Assembly: GCA_017347485.1 (NCBI GenBank)
Contig: AP021857.1
Coordinates: 1,469,390-1,533,389 of the forward strand
Direction of reading: 5' to 3'
Source of the DNA: Candidatus Desulfobacillus denitrificans
Lineage (GTDB): Bacteria > Pseudomonadota > Gammaproteobacteria > Burkholderiales > Rhodocyclaceae
Length of the DNA stretch: 64,000 nt
The notes under the pieces were generated by a model. That model had not been told where the DNA came from. It saw only the letters and a program-made list of their open reading frames with translations, and did not search any database. Below, in pieces: positions 26,780-36,755 of this stretch. How positions within the stretch are numbered: the stretch's first letter is position 1; each line of letters starts with the position of its first letter. A program made the translations under genes and the position numbers.

Positions 26780-27262
26780 ATGAGACTGACGACGAAAGGC
26801 CGCTTTGCGGTGACGGCAATGATCGACCTGGCCCAGCGCCAGGGCAACGGTCCGGTGACGCTGGCCGGCATCAGCGAGCGCCAGAAAATTTCCCTGTCCT
26901 ATCTTGAGCAGCTGTTCGGCAAGCTGCGCCGCCACAGCATCGTGGCGAGCGTGCGCGGCCCAGGTGGCGGCTACCGCCTGGCGCGCGGCATGAACGAAGT
27001 CTCCGTCGCCGACATCATCGCGGCGGTGGACGAGCCGCTGGACGCCACCAACTGCGGCGGCCGCGAGAACTGTGCCGACGAGCAGCGCTGCATGACCCAC
27101 GACCTGTGGACCAACCTCAACAAGCGCATGCACGAGTACCTGGCTTCGGTGTCCCTGCAGGACCTGGTCAACCAGCCGAAGGCCAAGGCTGTCGCAGCGT
27201 CGATCGCCATGGACGACCGGCTGCGCCCGCTGCGGCGCGACAGCGTGGCGGTGTCGGCCTAA
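26780..27262 (+). CDS. iscR: Fe-S cluster assembly transcription factor IscR
   Basis: A 160-residue Rrf2-family repressor. The winged helix-turn-helix is at residues 1-80 (MRLTTKGRFAVTAMIDLA...). The three cysteines that bind [2Fe-2S] are in CGGRENCADEQRC (about 93-105), followed by the ligand histidine in MTHDLW. GGAGAGG lies just upstream. It heads the isc operon, and the two IscR-like sites over its promoter indicate autoregulation by FeS status. Confidence 0.96.
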   Translation: MRLTTKGRFAVTAMIDLAQRQGNGPVTLAGISERQKISLSYLEQLFGKLRRHSIVASVRGPGGGYRLARGMNEVSVADIIAAVDEPLDATNCGGRENCADEQRCMTHDLWTNLNKRMHEYLASVSLQDLVNQPKAKAVAASIAMDDRLRPLRRDSVAVSA

Positions 27263-27272
27263 GGCTGGTTCG

Positions 27273-28430
27273 ATGTTCGCCCCGGCCTACCTCGACCACA
27301 ACGCCACGACGCCGCTCGACGCGCGCGTGCTGGAGGCGATGCTGCCGTTCCTCAAGGAACGCTACGGCAACGCGTCCAGCCGCCACGAGTACGGCCGCGC
27401 GGCGCGCGCCGCCGTCGACACGGCGCGCCAGCAGGTGGCGGCGGCGGTGGGGGCGCACCCGACGGAAGTGGTGTTCACGAGCGGCGGCTCGGAGGCCAAC
27501 AACCTGTTCATCAAGGGCGCGGCGGCCTGCCTCAAGCCGGGCGCCATCGCCGTCTCCGCCATCGAGCACCCCTGCGTGCGCGAGCCGGCGAACGATCTGA
27601 AGCGCCTCGGCTGGGACCTGCGCGAGATCGCCGTGGATGCCGAGGGCCGTGTCGCGGGGACTGACTTTTCCGCGGCGCTGGCGCAGAAGCCGGCGCTGGT
27701 GTCGGTGATGCTCGCCAACAACGAGACCGGCGTGCTGCAGGACATTCCCGCGCTGGCCGCGCAGGCGAAGGCCGCGCGTGCGTGGTTCCACACCGACGCG
27801 GTGCAGGCGCTGGGCAAGGTGGCCATCGACTTTCGCGCGCTGAACGCCGCCGGGGTGAGCGCCCTGACGGTCTCCGCGCACAAGCTCTACGGCCCGAAGG
27901 GCGCCGCGGCGCTGGTGCTGGACAAGCGCATCGAGCTGAAGCCGCTGATTTGCGGCGGCGGCCAGGAGCGCAACCTGCGCTCGGGCACCGAGAACGTGCC
28001 GGCCATCGTCGGTTTCGGTGCCGCCTGCGAGCTGGCCGTGGCGCGGCTGGAAGCGGAGGCGGCGCGGCTGGCGGAATTGCGCGGCAGGCTGGAAGCAGGC
28101 CTGGCCGAGATGGGTTCGGCGGTGTTCAGCCGCAACGCGCCGCGCCTGCCCAACACGACATTCTTCGCGCTGGCCGGCATCGACGGCGAGACCCTGGTGG
28201 CGCAGCTCGACCGCGCCGGCTTCGCCGTGGCGAGCGGCTCGGCCTGCTCGAGCGTCTCGCCCGAGCCCTCGCACACGTTGCTGGCGATGGGCGTCGAGGC
28301 CGGCATGGCGAAGGGCGCGCTGCGCGTCTCGCTCGGCCGCGCCAATACGGAAGAGGACGTCGCCCGCTTCCTGCAGGCGCTCGGCGAGACCACAAGAAAA
28401 CTGAAAGGGCTGGCCGCGGTGGCCGCCTGA
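27273..28430 (+). CDS. Cysteine desulfurase, NifS-like (first of two)
   Basis: A 385-residue PLP enzyme of the NifS/IscS class. PLP lysine K204 lies in [11 protein letters not shown] and the active-site cysteine C325 in [17 protein letters not shown]. It is clearly divergent from the neighbouring IscS: a shorter catalytic loop and a NifS-like C-terminus. It starts 10 nt after iscR and is followed 17 nt later by iscS, so both desulfurases are in one operon. Whether it feeds IscU, another scaffold or a thiolation pathway cannot be told. It carries a 24-bp repeat copy. Confidence 0.9.
   Translation: MFAPAYLDHNATTPLDARVLEAMLPFLKERYGNASSRHEYGRAARAAVDTARQQVAAAVGAHPTEVVFTSGGSEANNLFIKGAAACLKPGAIAVSAIEHPCVREPANDLKRLGWDLREIAVDAEGRVAGTDFSAALAQKPALVSVMLANNETGVLQDIPALAAQAKAARAWFHTDAVQALGKVAIDFRALNAAGVSALTVSAHKLYGPKGAAALVLDKRIELKPLICGGGQERNLRSGTENVPAIVGFGAACELAVARLEAEAARLAELRGRLEAGLAEMGSAVFSRNAPRLPNTTFFALAGIDGETLVAQLDRAGFAVASGSACSSVSPEPSHTLLAMGVEAGMAKGALRVSLGRANTEEDVARFLQALGETTRKLKGLAAVAA
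27645..27668 (-). repeat. 24-bp dispersed element, copy 9
   Basis: Minus-strand reading: AAAGTCAGT, spacer CCCCGCGAC, ACGGCC (one mismatch). It lies in the NifS-like gene, antisense, and is read in the frame giving GRVAGTDFS. Confidence 0.8.
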
Positions 28431-28447
28431 AGGCTCTGGAGATCAAC

Positions 28448-29659
28448 ATGCTGAAATTCCCCATCTACCTCGACTACTCGGCGACGACCCCGGTCGACCC
28501 GCGCGTGGCCGAGCGGATGATTCCCTGGCTGGTCGAAAAGTTCGGCAACCCGGCCTCGCGCTCGCATGCCTACGGTTGGGAGGCGGAGAAGGCCGTCGAG
28601 GAGGCGCGCGAGAACGTCGCCGCCCTGGTCGGCGCCGATGCGAAGGAGATCGTGTGGACCTCCGGCGCCACCGAGTCGAACAACCTCGCCATCAAGGGCG
28701 CGGCCTTCTTCTACCAGGGCAAGGGCAAGCACCTCGTCACGGTGAAGACCGAGCACAAGGCGGTGCTCGACACCCTGCGCGAGCTGGAGCGCCACGGCTT
28801 CGAGGTGACCTACCTCGATCCGCAGGAGAACGGCCTGGTCGACCTCGAGCAGTTCAAGGCGGCGCTGCGTCCCGACACCCTCCTTGCCTCGGTGATGTAC
28901 GTGAACAACGAGATCGGCGTCATCCAGCCGATCGAGCAGATGGGCGAGATCTGCCGCGGCAAGGGCGTGCTCTTTCACGTCGACGCCGCCCAGGCGACCG
29001 GCAAGGTGGCGATCGACCTCGGCAAGCTGAAGGTCGACCTGATGTCCTTCTCGGCGCACAAGACCTACGGCCCGAAGGGCATCGGCGCCCTCTACGTGCG
29101 GCGCAAGCCGCGCATCCGGCTGGAAGCGCAGATGCACGGCGGCGGCCACGAGCGCGGCCTCCGTTCCGGCACCCTGGCCACCCACCAGATCGTCGGCATG
29201 GGTGAGGCCTTCCGCCTGGCGCGCGAGGAGATGGCGGTCGAAAACGAGCGCATCCGCATGCTGCGCGACCGCCTCTGGAAGGGCCTTTCCGACATCGAGC
29301 AGGTCTTCCTCAACGGCGACCTGGAGAGCCGCGTGCCGCACAACCTCAACGTCAGCTTCGCCTTCGTCGAGGGCGAGTCGCTGATGATGGCGATCAAGGA
29401 CGTGGCGGTGTCCTCCGGCTCGGCGTGCACCTCGGCCAGCCTGGAGCCGTCCTACGTGCTGCGCGCGCTCGGCCGCCAGGACGAGCTGGCGCACAGCTCG
29501 ATCCGCTTCACCATCGGCCGCTTCACGACGCTCGAGGAAATCGACTACACCATCCAGCTCCTGCACCGGCAGATCGCCAAGCTGCGCGAGATGTCGCCGC
29601 TGTGGGACATGTACAAGGAAGGCATCGACCTGAACACCGTCCAGTGGGCGGCGCACTGA
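28448..29659 (+). CDS. iscS: Cysteine desulfurase IscS
   Basis: A 403-residue PLP enzyme, one residue shorter than E. coli IscS. It provides sulfane sulfur to IscU, tRNA thiolation and other acceptors. K205 ([10 protein letters not shown]) binds PLP and C327 in [21 protein letters not shown] is the persulfide cysteine. The C-terminal tail [21 protein letters not shown] matches the IscU/HscB-binding end of true IscS. The frame is open further upstream, but only within the preceding gene; ATG 28448 is the homologous start. Confidence 0.96.
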   Translation: MLKFPIYLDYSATTPVDPRVAERMIPWLVEKFGNPASRSHAYGWEAEKAVEEARENVAALVGADAKEIVWTSGATESNNLAIKGAAFFYQGKGKHLVTVKTEHKAVLDTLRELERHGFEVTYLDPQENGLVDLEQFKAALRPDTLLASVMYVNNEIGVIQPIEQMGEICRGKGVLFHVDAAQATGKVAIDLGKLKVDLMSFSAHKTYGPKGIGALYVRRKPRIRLEAQMHGGGHERGLRSGTLATHQIVGMGEAFRLAREEMAVENERIRMLRDRLWKGLSDIEQVFLNGDLESRVPHNLNVSFAFVEGESLMMAIKDVAVSSGSACTSASLEPSYVLRALGRQDELAHSSIRFTIGRFTTLEEIDYTIQLLHRQIAKLREMSPLWDMYKEGIDLNTVQWAAH

Positions 29660-29680
29660 GTTTTTGAAGGAGCAGCGAAA

Positions 29681-30064
29681 ATGTCCTACAGCGAAAAGGT
29701 TCTCGACCACTACGAACATCCGCGCAACGTCGGCGCCTTCGACAAGGAAGAAGACGGCATCGGCACCGGCATGGTCGGCGCGCCGGCCTGCGGCGACGTG
29801 ATGAAGCTGCAGATCAAGGTGAACAAGGAGGGCGTCATCGAGGACGCCAAGTTCAAGACCTACGGCTGCGGCTCGGCCATCGCCTCCAGCTCGCTCGTCA
29901 CCGAGTGGGTGAAGGGCAAGACGGTGGACCAGGCGCTGGAGATCAAGAACACGCAGATCGCCGAGGAACTGGCGCTGCCGCCGGTTAAAATCCACTGCTC
30001 GATCCTGGCCGAGGACGCCATCAAGGCGGCCGTGGCCGATTACAAGAAGAAGCACGACAGCTAA
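29681..30064 (+). CDS. iscU: Fe-S cluster assembly scaffold IscU
   Basis: A 127-residue scaffold protein on which [2Fe-2S] and [4Fe-4S] clusters are built. The three essential cysteines are in PACGDVM (about 37), YGCGSAI (about 63) and KIHCSILA (about 106). The LPPVKIHCS stretch includes the LPPVK motif recognised by HscA. GAAGGAG lies upstream. It is the expected third step after IscR and IscS. Confidence 0.97.
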   Translation: MSYSEKVLDHYEHPRNVGAFDKEEDGIGTGMVGAPACGDVMKLQIKVNKEGVIEDAKFKTYGCGSAIASSSLVTEWVKGKTVDQALEIKNTQIAEELALPPVKIHCSILAEDAIKAAVADYKKKHDS

Positions 30065-30076
30065 GGGGAAATCATC

Positions 30077-30400
30077 ATGTCGGTCACATTGAGCGAAAGG
30101 GCGGCGAAGCACGTCTCCAATTTCATCGCCAAGCGCGGCAAGGGCGTCGGCGTGCGCATCGGCGTGAAGACCTCGGGCTGCTCCGGCATGTCCTACAAGC
30201 TGGAGTTCGCCGACGAGGCGGCAGCGGAGGACATCGTCTTCGAGAGCCACGGCGTCAAGGTGCTGGTCGACCCGAAGAGCCTGCCCTACGTCGACGGCAC
30301 GGAACTGGACTACGCGCGCGAAGGCCTCAACGAGGGGTTCAAGTTCAACAACCCCAACGTCAAGGACCAGTGCGGCTGCGGGGAAAGCTTCAACGTCTGA
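30077..30400 (+). CDS. iscA: Iron-sulfur cluster assembly protein IscA
   Basis: A 107-residue A-type carrier. Conserved cysteines: [12 protein letters not shown] (about 35) and the C-terminal QCGCGESF pair (about 99-101). It transfers clusters, particularly [4Fe-4S], to targets. Between iscU and hscB in the usual operon order. Confidence 0.96.
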   Translation: MSVTLSERAAKHVSNFIAKRGKGVGVRIGVKTSGCSGMSYKLEFADEAAAEDIVFESHGVKVLVDPKSLPYVDGTELDYAREGLNEGFKFNNPNVKDQCGCGESFNV

Positions 30401-30416
30401 CTTTTAGCGCCTGAAC

Positions 30417-30950
30417 GTGATTCCGGATTTCAGCCAGGATTACTTCGCGCTGTTCGGCCTGCCGCGCGTCTATCGCGTCGACATGGCCCGGCTCGACCAG
30501 GCCTACCATGCCATGCAGGGCAAGGTGCACCCCGACCGCCACGCCCACCTGCCCGAGACCGAGCGCCGCCTGTCGATGCAGTGGGCGACGCAGGTCAACG
30601 AGGCCTACCGCACGCTGAAGCAGCCGCTGGCGCGCGCGCATTACCTGCTGCGGCTGGCCGGCGCCGAGGGCGGCCACGAAAGCAACACCGTCATGCCGGC
30701 GGCGTTCCTGATGGAGCAGATGGAGTGGCGCGAAGCGGTCGCCGAGGCGCGCGCGGCGGGCGACCACCACGAGCTGGAAAAGCTGATGCGGCGCCTCGAC
30801 TTGCATGCCGGCGAGATCCGCGCCGAGATCGAGCAAAGCCTCGATGCGCGGAAGGACTACGCCACGGCGGCGGACGCGGTGCGCCGCCTGATGTTCATGG
30901 AAAAGCTCGAACACGAAATAGAAGACGCGCTCGAAGCGCTGGAAAACTAG
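30417..30950 (+). CDS. hscB: Fe-S protein assembly co-chaperone HscB
   Basis: A 177-residue J-domain protein. The HPD motif is in KVHPDRHAHL (about 38-44), and the C-terminal helical bundle binds IscU. It begins with GTG at 30417, only 16 nt after iscA, with no strong ribosome binding site, suggesting modest expression relative to iscU and iscA. Confidence 0.94.
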   Translation: MIPDFSQDYFALFGLPRVYRVDMARLDQAYHAMQGKVHPDRHAHLPETERRLSMQWATQVNEAYRTLKQPLARAHYLLRLAGAEGGHESNTVMPAAFLMEQMEWREAVAEARAAGDHHELEKLMRRLDLHAGEIRAEIEQSLDARKDYATAADAVRRLMFMEKLEHEIEDALEALEN

Positions 30951-30959
30951 AAAAACGAC

Positions 30960-32824
<1,865 letters not shown>

Positions 32825-32828
<4 letters not shown>

Positions 32829-33169
32829 CCCAGATCATCGTCCTGCCCCATGTCGAACTGTGTCCGGAAGGCGCGGTGGTCGACGTGCCTGCCGGCACCT
32901 CCATCCTCGACGGCCTGCTCGCCAACGGCATCGAGGTCGAACATGCCTGCGAAAAGTCCTGCGCCTGCACCACCTGCCACGTCATCGTGCGCGAGGGCTT
33001 CACCTCCCTCGCCGAGGCGGAGGAGAACGAAGAGGACATGCTCGACAAGGCCTGGGGCCTGGAGCCGAACTCGCGCTTGTCCTGCCAGGCGAAGGTGGCC
33101 CAGACGCCACTGGTCGTGGAAATCCCGAAATACACCATCAACATGGTGAGCGAGGGACACAAGAAATGA
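32825..33169 (+). CDS. fdx: [2Fe-2S] ferredoxin of the Isc system
   Basis: A 114-residue adrenodoxin-type ferredoxin. Cluster ligands: C-x5-C-x2-C in [14 protein letters not shown] (about 42-51) and a fourth C in RLSCQAKV (about 87). It supplies electrons for cluster assembly on IscU. Overlaps both hscA and iscX by 4 bases. Confidence 0.95.
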
Positions 33170-33360
33170 AGTGGACCGACATCAACGACATCGCCATCGA
33201 GCTGGCCGATGCCCATCCCGACGTCGACCCGATGAAGATCAATTTCGTCGACCTGATGAACTGGGTACGGGCGCTGCCGGACTTCAACGACGACCCAAGC
33301 CACTGCGGCGAGAAAATCCTCGAAGCGATCCAGGCGGCCTGGATCGAAGAGAAGGAGTAG
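33166..33360 (+). CDS. iscX: Fe-S cluster assembly protein IscX
   Basis: A 64-residue acidic protein, normal IscX length. [22 protein letters not shown] and DLMNWVRALPDFNDDPSHCGEKILEAIQAAWIEE are diagnostic. IscX binds IscS and modulates its activity. Last core gene of the isc operon; starts inside the fdx stop. Confidence 0.95.
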   Translation: MKWTDINDIAIELADAHPDVDPMKINFVDLMNWVRALPDFNDDPSHCGEKILEAIQAAWIEEKE

Positions 33361-33364
33361 CGGC

Positions 33365-33751
33365 ATGAACCGAGACGAAGGCGGCCTGCAGCGCAACGTG
33401 CTGGGCGGCCCGCTCGGCGTCTGCAGCGAGAAGCCGGTGACCGGCTTCTACCGCACCGGCTGCTGCGACACCGGCCCGCAGGACGTCGGCCGCCACACCG
33501 TCTGCATCGTCGCCACCGAAGAATTCCTGGCCTTTTCCAAGGCGCGCGGCAACGACTTGTCGACGCCGATGCCCGAGTACGATTTTCCCGGCGTGCAGCC
33601 CGGCCAGCGCTGGTGCCTGTGCGCGGCGCGCTGGAAGGAGGCCCTCGACGCCAGCATGGCGCCCAAGGTGGTGCTCAATGCCACCAACGAGGCGACGCTG
33701 GACCTCGTCCCGCTCGAAACGCTGAAACGCTACGCCGTCGACCTGCACTGA
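33365..33751 (+). CDS. DUF2237 family protein
   Basis: A 128-residue conserved protein of unknown function. The family pattern is clear: NVLGGPLGVCSEKPVTGFYRTGCCDTGPQDVGRHTVC, then GNDLSTPMPEYDFPGVQPGQRWCLCAARWKEAL. Six cysteines, several conserved in the family, hint at metal or disulfide chemistry. It starts 4 nt after iscX and may belong to the isc transcript. Convergent with hepT, with no gap. Confidence 0.85.
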   Translation: MNRDEGGLQRNVLGGPLGVCSEKPVTGFYRTGCCDTGPQDVGRHTVCIVATEEFLAFSKARGNDLSTPMPEYDFPGVQPGQRWCLCAARWKEALDASMAPKVVLNATNEATLDLVPLETLKRYAVDLH

Positions 33752-34087
33752 CTACTTGGCGAGTTCCCGCAACGGCTCTGTGAGCGCCGGCAAATCCCGC
33801 TGGACGATATCCCACAGAATCGCGGGATCGATGTCGAAATAGACATGCACGACGCGGTTCCGCATGGCTCGCATCAGATGCCAGGGAACCGCTGGCGTGT
33901 CTGACAGAACTTCTTCAGGTATATGAGCGGCCGCCTCGCCGATGATGATCAGGTTGGCGCCTACCGCCTTGATGGTTCTCGCGTCGCCGCGGAAGCGCTC
34001 GTAGGTGTAGCCCTCGACGAAAGACTGTATCTCGGCGATGGCGTCAAGAATGTCCTGAATCCGGTTTTGCCATTTCCTAGGCGACAT
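33752..34087 (-). CDS. hepT: HepT-like ribonuclease toxin (DUF86)
   Basis: A 111-residue HEPN protein. The catalytic pattern Rx4-6HxY is seen as RNRVVHVYF (about 84-92). In MntA-HepT modules HepT is an RNase toxin neutralised when MntA AMPylates the tyrosine of that motif. It overlaps the upstream mntA-like gene by 11 bases, the usual order. Ends directly against the convergent DUF2237 gene. Confidence 0.85.
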   Translation of the reverse strand: MSPRKWQNRIQDILDAIAEIQSFVEGYTYERFRGDARTIKAVGANLIIIGEAAAHIPEEVLSDTPAVPWHLMRAMRNRVVHVYFDIDPAILWDIVQRDLPALTEPLRELAK

Positions 34088-34367
34088 TGATCGCCTCGGC
34101 CAGGACGCGTTCGCGAATGCGCGGCTTCAGGCTTTGCGGCGTTCCCAGGTCCACCCTGCAATGCAGCAGGGATTCGAAATAGTCCTGCAACTCGAAAAAG
34201 CGCAGGCCGATGGGGCGGTCGAATTCGACCAGGAGGTCGACATCGCTGTCTGGGCCGGCCTCGTCGCGGGCTACCGATCCGAACAGGCCGAGGCTGCGCA
34301 CGCCATACTGCTTCTGCAGTTCGGCGCGGTGCGCGGAAAGAATGCGCATTACGTCGTCGCGTTTCAT
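34077..34367 (-). CDS. mntA: MntA-like minimal nucleotidyltransferase antitoxin
   Basis: A 96-residue nucleotidyltransferase. The motif GSVARDEAGPDSDVDLLVEF (about 30-49) has the GSx10DxD pattern of MNT-fold antitoxins that AMPylate HepT. I chose MKRDDVMR because GGGGTGG precedes it; an upstream ATG adds 13 residues. Forms a two-gene toxin-antitoxin cassette with hepT. Confidence 0.85.
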   Translation of the reverse strand: MKRDDVMRILSAHRAELQKQYGVRSLGLFGSVARDEAGPDSDVDLLVEFDRPIGLRFFELQDYFESLLHCRVDLGTPQSLKPRIRERVLAEAINVA

Positions 34368-34416
34368 GTGGCCACCCCGGGTGCGTGATGCGTCATTGTG
34401 GCGCAAGCCGGGCTGC

Positions 34417-35670
34417 TTAGTCCAGCGCGTGCGACACCAGCCCGTCGGCCAGCTTCGGCTCGAACCAGGTGGATTTGGGCGGCATCACCTCGCCGGCGTC
34501 CGCCACCGCCATCAGGTCTTCCATTCCGGTGGCGTGCAGGGCGAAGGCCGCCGCCATCTCGCCGCTGCCCACGCGCCGCTCCAGCTCCTCCAGGCCGCGG
34601 ATGCCGCCGACGAAGTCGATGCGCTTGTCGCGGCGCAGGTCCTTGATGCCGAGCACCGGGCCGAGCAGGTTGTCGGAGAGCAGGCTGACGTCGAGCCGCG
34701 CCACCGGATCCTCGTGCGGGATGAGGTGCGGGTGGATGGTGAGCCGGTACCACTGGCCGGGAAGATAGAGGCTGAATTCGCCGCGCTGCATCGGCTTGTA
34801 GCGCGGCGTGCAGACCGAGACGACGAAGCGCTCGGTCAGCCGCGCCAGGAAGCCCATGGTGCTGAGGCCGTTGAGGTCCTTCACCACGCGGTTGTAGTCC
34901 ATGATGCGCATCTGCCGGTGCGGGAAGATCACCGAGAGGAAGTAGTTGTAGTCCTCTCCGCCGCTGTGGTGCGGGTTCTTCGCGTGGCGCGCGGCGGCGA
35001 CGCGCGAGGCGGCCGCCGAGCGGTGGTGGCCGTCGGCGATGTAGAGCGCCGGCATGGCGTCGAAGAGGAAAGTCAGTCGCTGCAGCACGGCGGCGTCGCG
35101 GATCGCCCAGATGGTGTGGCGGATGCCGTCGTCGGCCGTGACATCCGCGTCCGGCGCACCGGACGAGGCCCGCGCCAGGATGGCGTCGACCTCGGGCGCG
35201 TCGGGGTGCGCCAGCAGCACCGGCCCGGTCTGCGCGTTGAGCGCCTCGATCTGGCGCACGCGGTCGTCTTCCTTGTCCGGACGGGTGAACTCGTGCTTGC
35301 GGATGCGGTTGCTGTCATAGTCGGCGACCGAGGCGGCGGCGACGAGGCCGGTCTGCACGTGTTCGCCCATCACCAGACGGTAGGCATAGCAGCAGGGCGC
35401 GTCGTCCTGCATGAGCACCCCCTCGGCGAACATCTTCAGGTAGTTCTCGCGCGACTTGGCGTAGACCTGCGGCGAATAGTGGTCGATGTCCGGCGGCAGG
35501 TCGATCTCGGCCTTGGAGACGTGCAGGAAGCTCCAGGGCTTGCGCGCGTCGCCATCCTGGACAATGCGGCGCGCCTCGTCGGCGGAAAGGACGTCGTAGG
35601 GCGGGGCGGCGACTTCGCCGGCGCGGCCGGGCGCCGGACGGATGCCGCGAAAGGGCTTGATGAGCGACAT
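34417..35670 (-). CDS. DUF1015 family protein
   Basis: A 417-residue cytoplasmic protein found widely in bacteria, of unestablished function. Family signatures: N-terminal IKPFRGIRPAPGRAGEVAAPPYDVLSADEAR, central YIADGHHRSAAASRV and NYFLSVIFPHRQMRIMDYNRVV. The ATG (complement 35668-35670) follows 11 nt after the DAHP synthase stop, suggesting co-transcription with aroG and mfd. Carries a 24-bp repeat copy. Confidence 0.85.
   Translation of the reverse strand: MSLIKPFRGIRPAPGRAGEVAAPPYDVLSADEARRIVQDGDARKPWSFLHVSKAEIDLPPDIDHYSPQVYAKSRENYLKMFAEGVLMQDDAPCCYAYRLVMGEHVQTGLVAAASVADYDSNRIRKHEFTRPDKEDDRVRQIEALNAQTGPVLLAHPDAPEVDAILARASSGAPDADVTADDGIRHTIWAIRDAAVLQRLTFLFDAMPALYIADGHHRSAAASRVAAARHAKNPHHSGGEDYNYFLSVIFPHRQMRIMDYNRVVKDLNGLSTMGFLARLTERFVVSVCTPRYKPMQRGEFSLYLPGQWYRLTIHPHLIPHEDPVARLDVSLLSDNLLGPVLGIKDLRRDKRIDFVGGIRGLEELERRVGSGEMAAAFALHATGMEDLMAVADAGEVMPPKSTWFEPKLADGLVSHALD
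35069..35092 (+). repeat. 24-bp dispersed element, copy 10
   Basis: AAAGTCAGT, spacer CGCTGCAGC, ACGGCG. It lies in the DUF1015 gene (minus strand), so it is antisense; the protein reads AVLQRLTF. Confidence 0.87.
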
Positions 35671-35681
35671 GGTCGTTGTTT

Positions 35682-36755
35682 TTAAGGGTTGCGGTTCGGC
35701 AGGATGTCCTTCAGCACCTCGCGGGCCTTGCGGATCATGGCCTCGGTGGTGGGCCAGTCGACGCAGGCGTCGGTGACCGAGCAGCCGTACTTCAGTTGCG
35801 AGAGGTCCTCGGGGATCGGCTGGTTGCCGCCCTCGAGGTTGCTCTCGACCATCAGGCCGACGATGGACTGGTTGCCCTCGCGGATCTGGTGCACGCAGTC
35901 CGACATCACCAGCGGCTGCAGGGCCGGGTCCTTCAGCGAGTTGGCGTGCGAGCAGTCGATGACGATGTTCGGCGCGATCTTCGCCTTGGCCAGCGCGCGC
36001 TCGACCATGCAGACGCTGACGGTGTCGAAGTTCGAGCGGCCGTCGCCGCCGCGCAGCACGACGTGGCCGTAGGGATTGCCCTGCGTGCGCACGATGGCCG
36101 AGCGGCCCTGCATGTTGATGCCGAGGAAGCTGTGCGGGCTGGCGGCCGACTTGATGGCGTTGATGGCCGGCTGGATGTCGCCGTCGGTGGCGTTCTTGAA
36201 GCCGACCGGGGTGGACAGGCCGGAGGACATCTCGCGGTGCGTCTGCGATTCCGAGGTGCGGGCGCCGATGGCCGTCCACGAGATCAGGTCGCCGAGGTAC
36301 TGCGGCGCGATCGGGTCGAGCGCCTCGGTCGCCGTCGGCAGGCCGAGCTCGCAGACCTTGAGCAGGAACTCGCGCGCCCGCTCCATGCCTTCCTCGATGT
36401 GGAAGGAATCGTCCATGTGCGGGTCGTTGATGAAGCCCTTCCAGCCGGTGGCGGTGCGCGGCTTCTCGAAATACACGCGCATCACCAGGTACAGCGTGTC
36501 GCGCACCTCGTCGGCCAGCTGCTTCAGGCGCTGCGCGTAGTCGTAGCCGGCGACCGGGTCGTGGATGGAGCAGGGGCCGACGACGATGAAGATACGCGGA
36601 TCCTTGCGGTCGAGGATGGCTTTGATGGCCTCGCGGCTGGCGAAGACGGTGTCGGCGGCCGTCTCGGAGAGCGGCACGCGGGCGTGGATTTCCTCGGGCG
36701 AGGGCATCAGGTCGAAGGCCCCGATGCGGACGTTTTCTAGCGGTTGCTGGGTCAT
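35682..36755 (-). CDS. aroG: 3-deoxy-7-phosphoheptulonate synthase, class I
   Basis: A 357-residue DAHP synthase, first step of the shikimate pathway. Conserved segments: FIVVGPCSIHDPVAGYDYAQRL, RVYFEKPRTATGWKGFINDP, ARTSESQTHREMSSGLS and DCSHANSLKDP (metal-binding). The isoform (Phe-, Tyr- or Trp-sensitive) cannot be told; aroG is used as the generic symbol. Its start overlaps the mfd stop by 4 bases. Confidence 0.93.
   Translation of the reverse strand: MTQQPLENVRIGAFDLMPSPEEIHARVPLSETAADTVFASREAIKAILDRKDPRIFIVVGPCSIHDPVAGYDYAQRLKQLADEVRDTLYLVMRVYFEKPRTATGWKGFINDPHMDDSFHIEEGMERAREFLLKVCELGLPTATEALDPIAPQYLGDLISWTAIGARTSESQTHREMSSGLSTPVGFKNATDGDIQPAINAIKSAASPHSFLGINMQGRSAIVRTQGNPYGHVVLRGGDGRSNFDTVSVCMVERALAKAKIAPNIVIDCSHANSLKDPALQPLVMSDCVHQIREGNQSIVGLMVESNLEGGNQPIPEDLSQLKYGCSVTDACVDWPTTEAMIRKAREVLKDILPNRNP

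Noticed and set aside
27828..27836. CGACTTTCG in the NifS-like gene as another element copy
   Set aside because: Only seven positions match and no CGCCGT block lies upstream at the required spacing.
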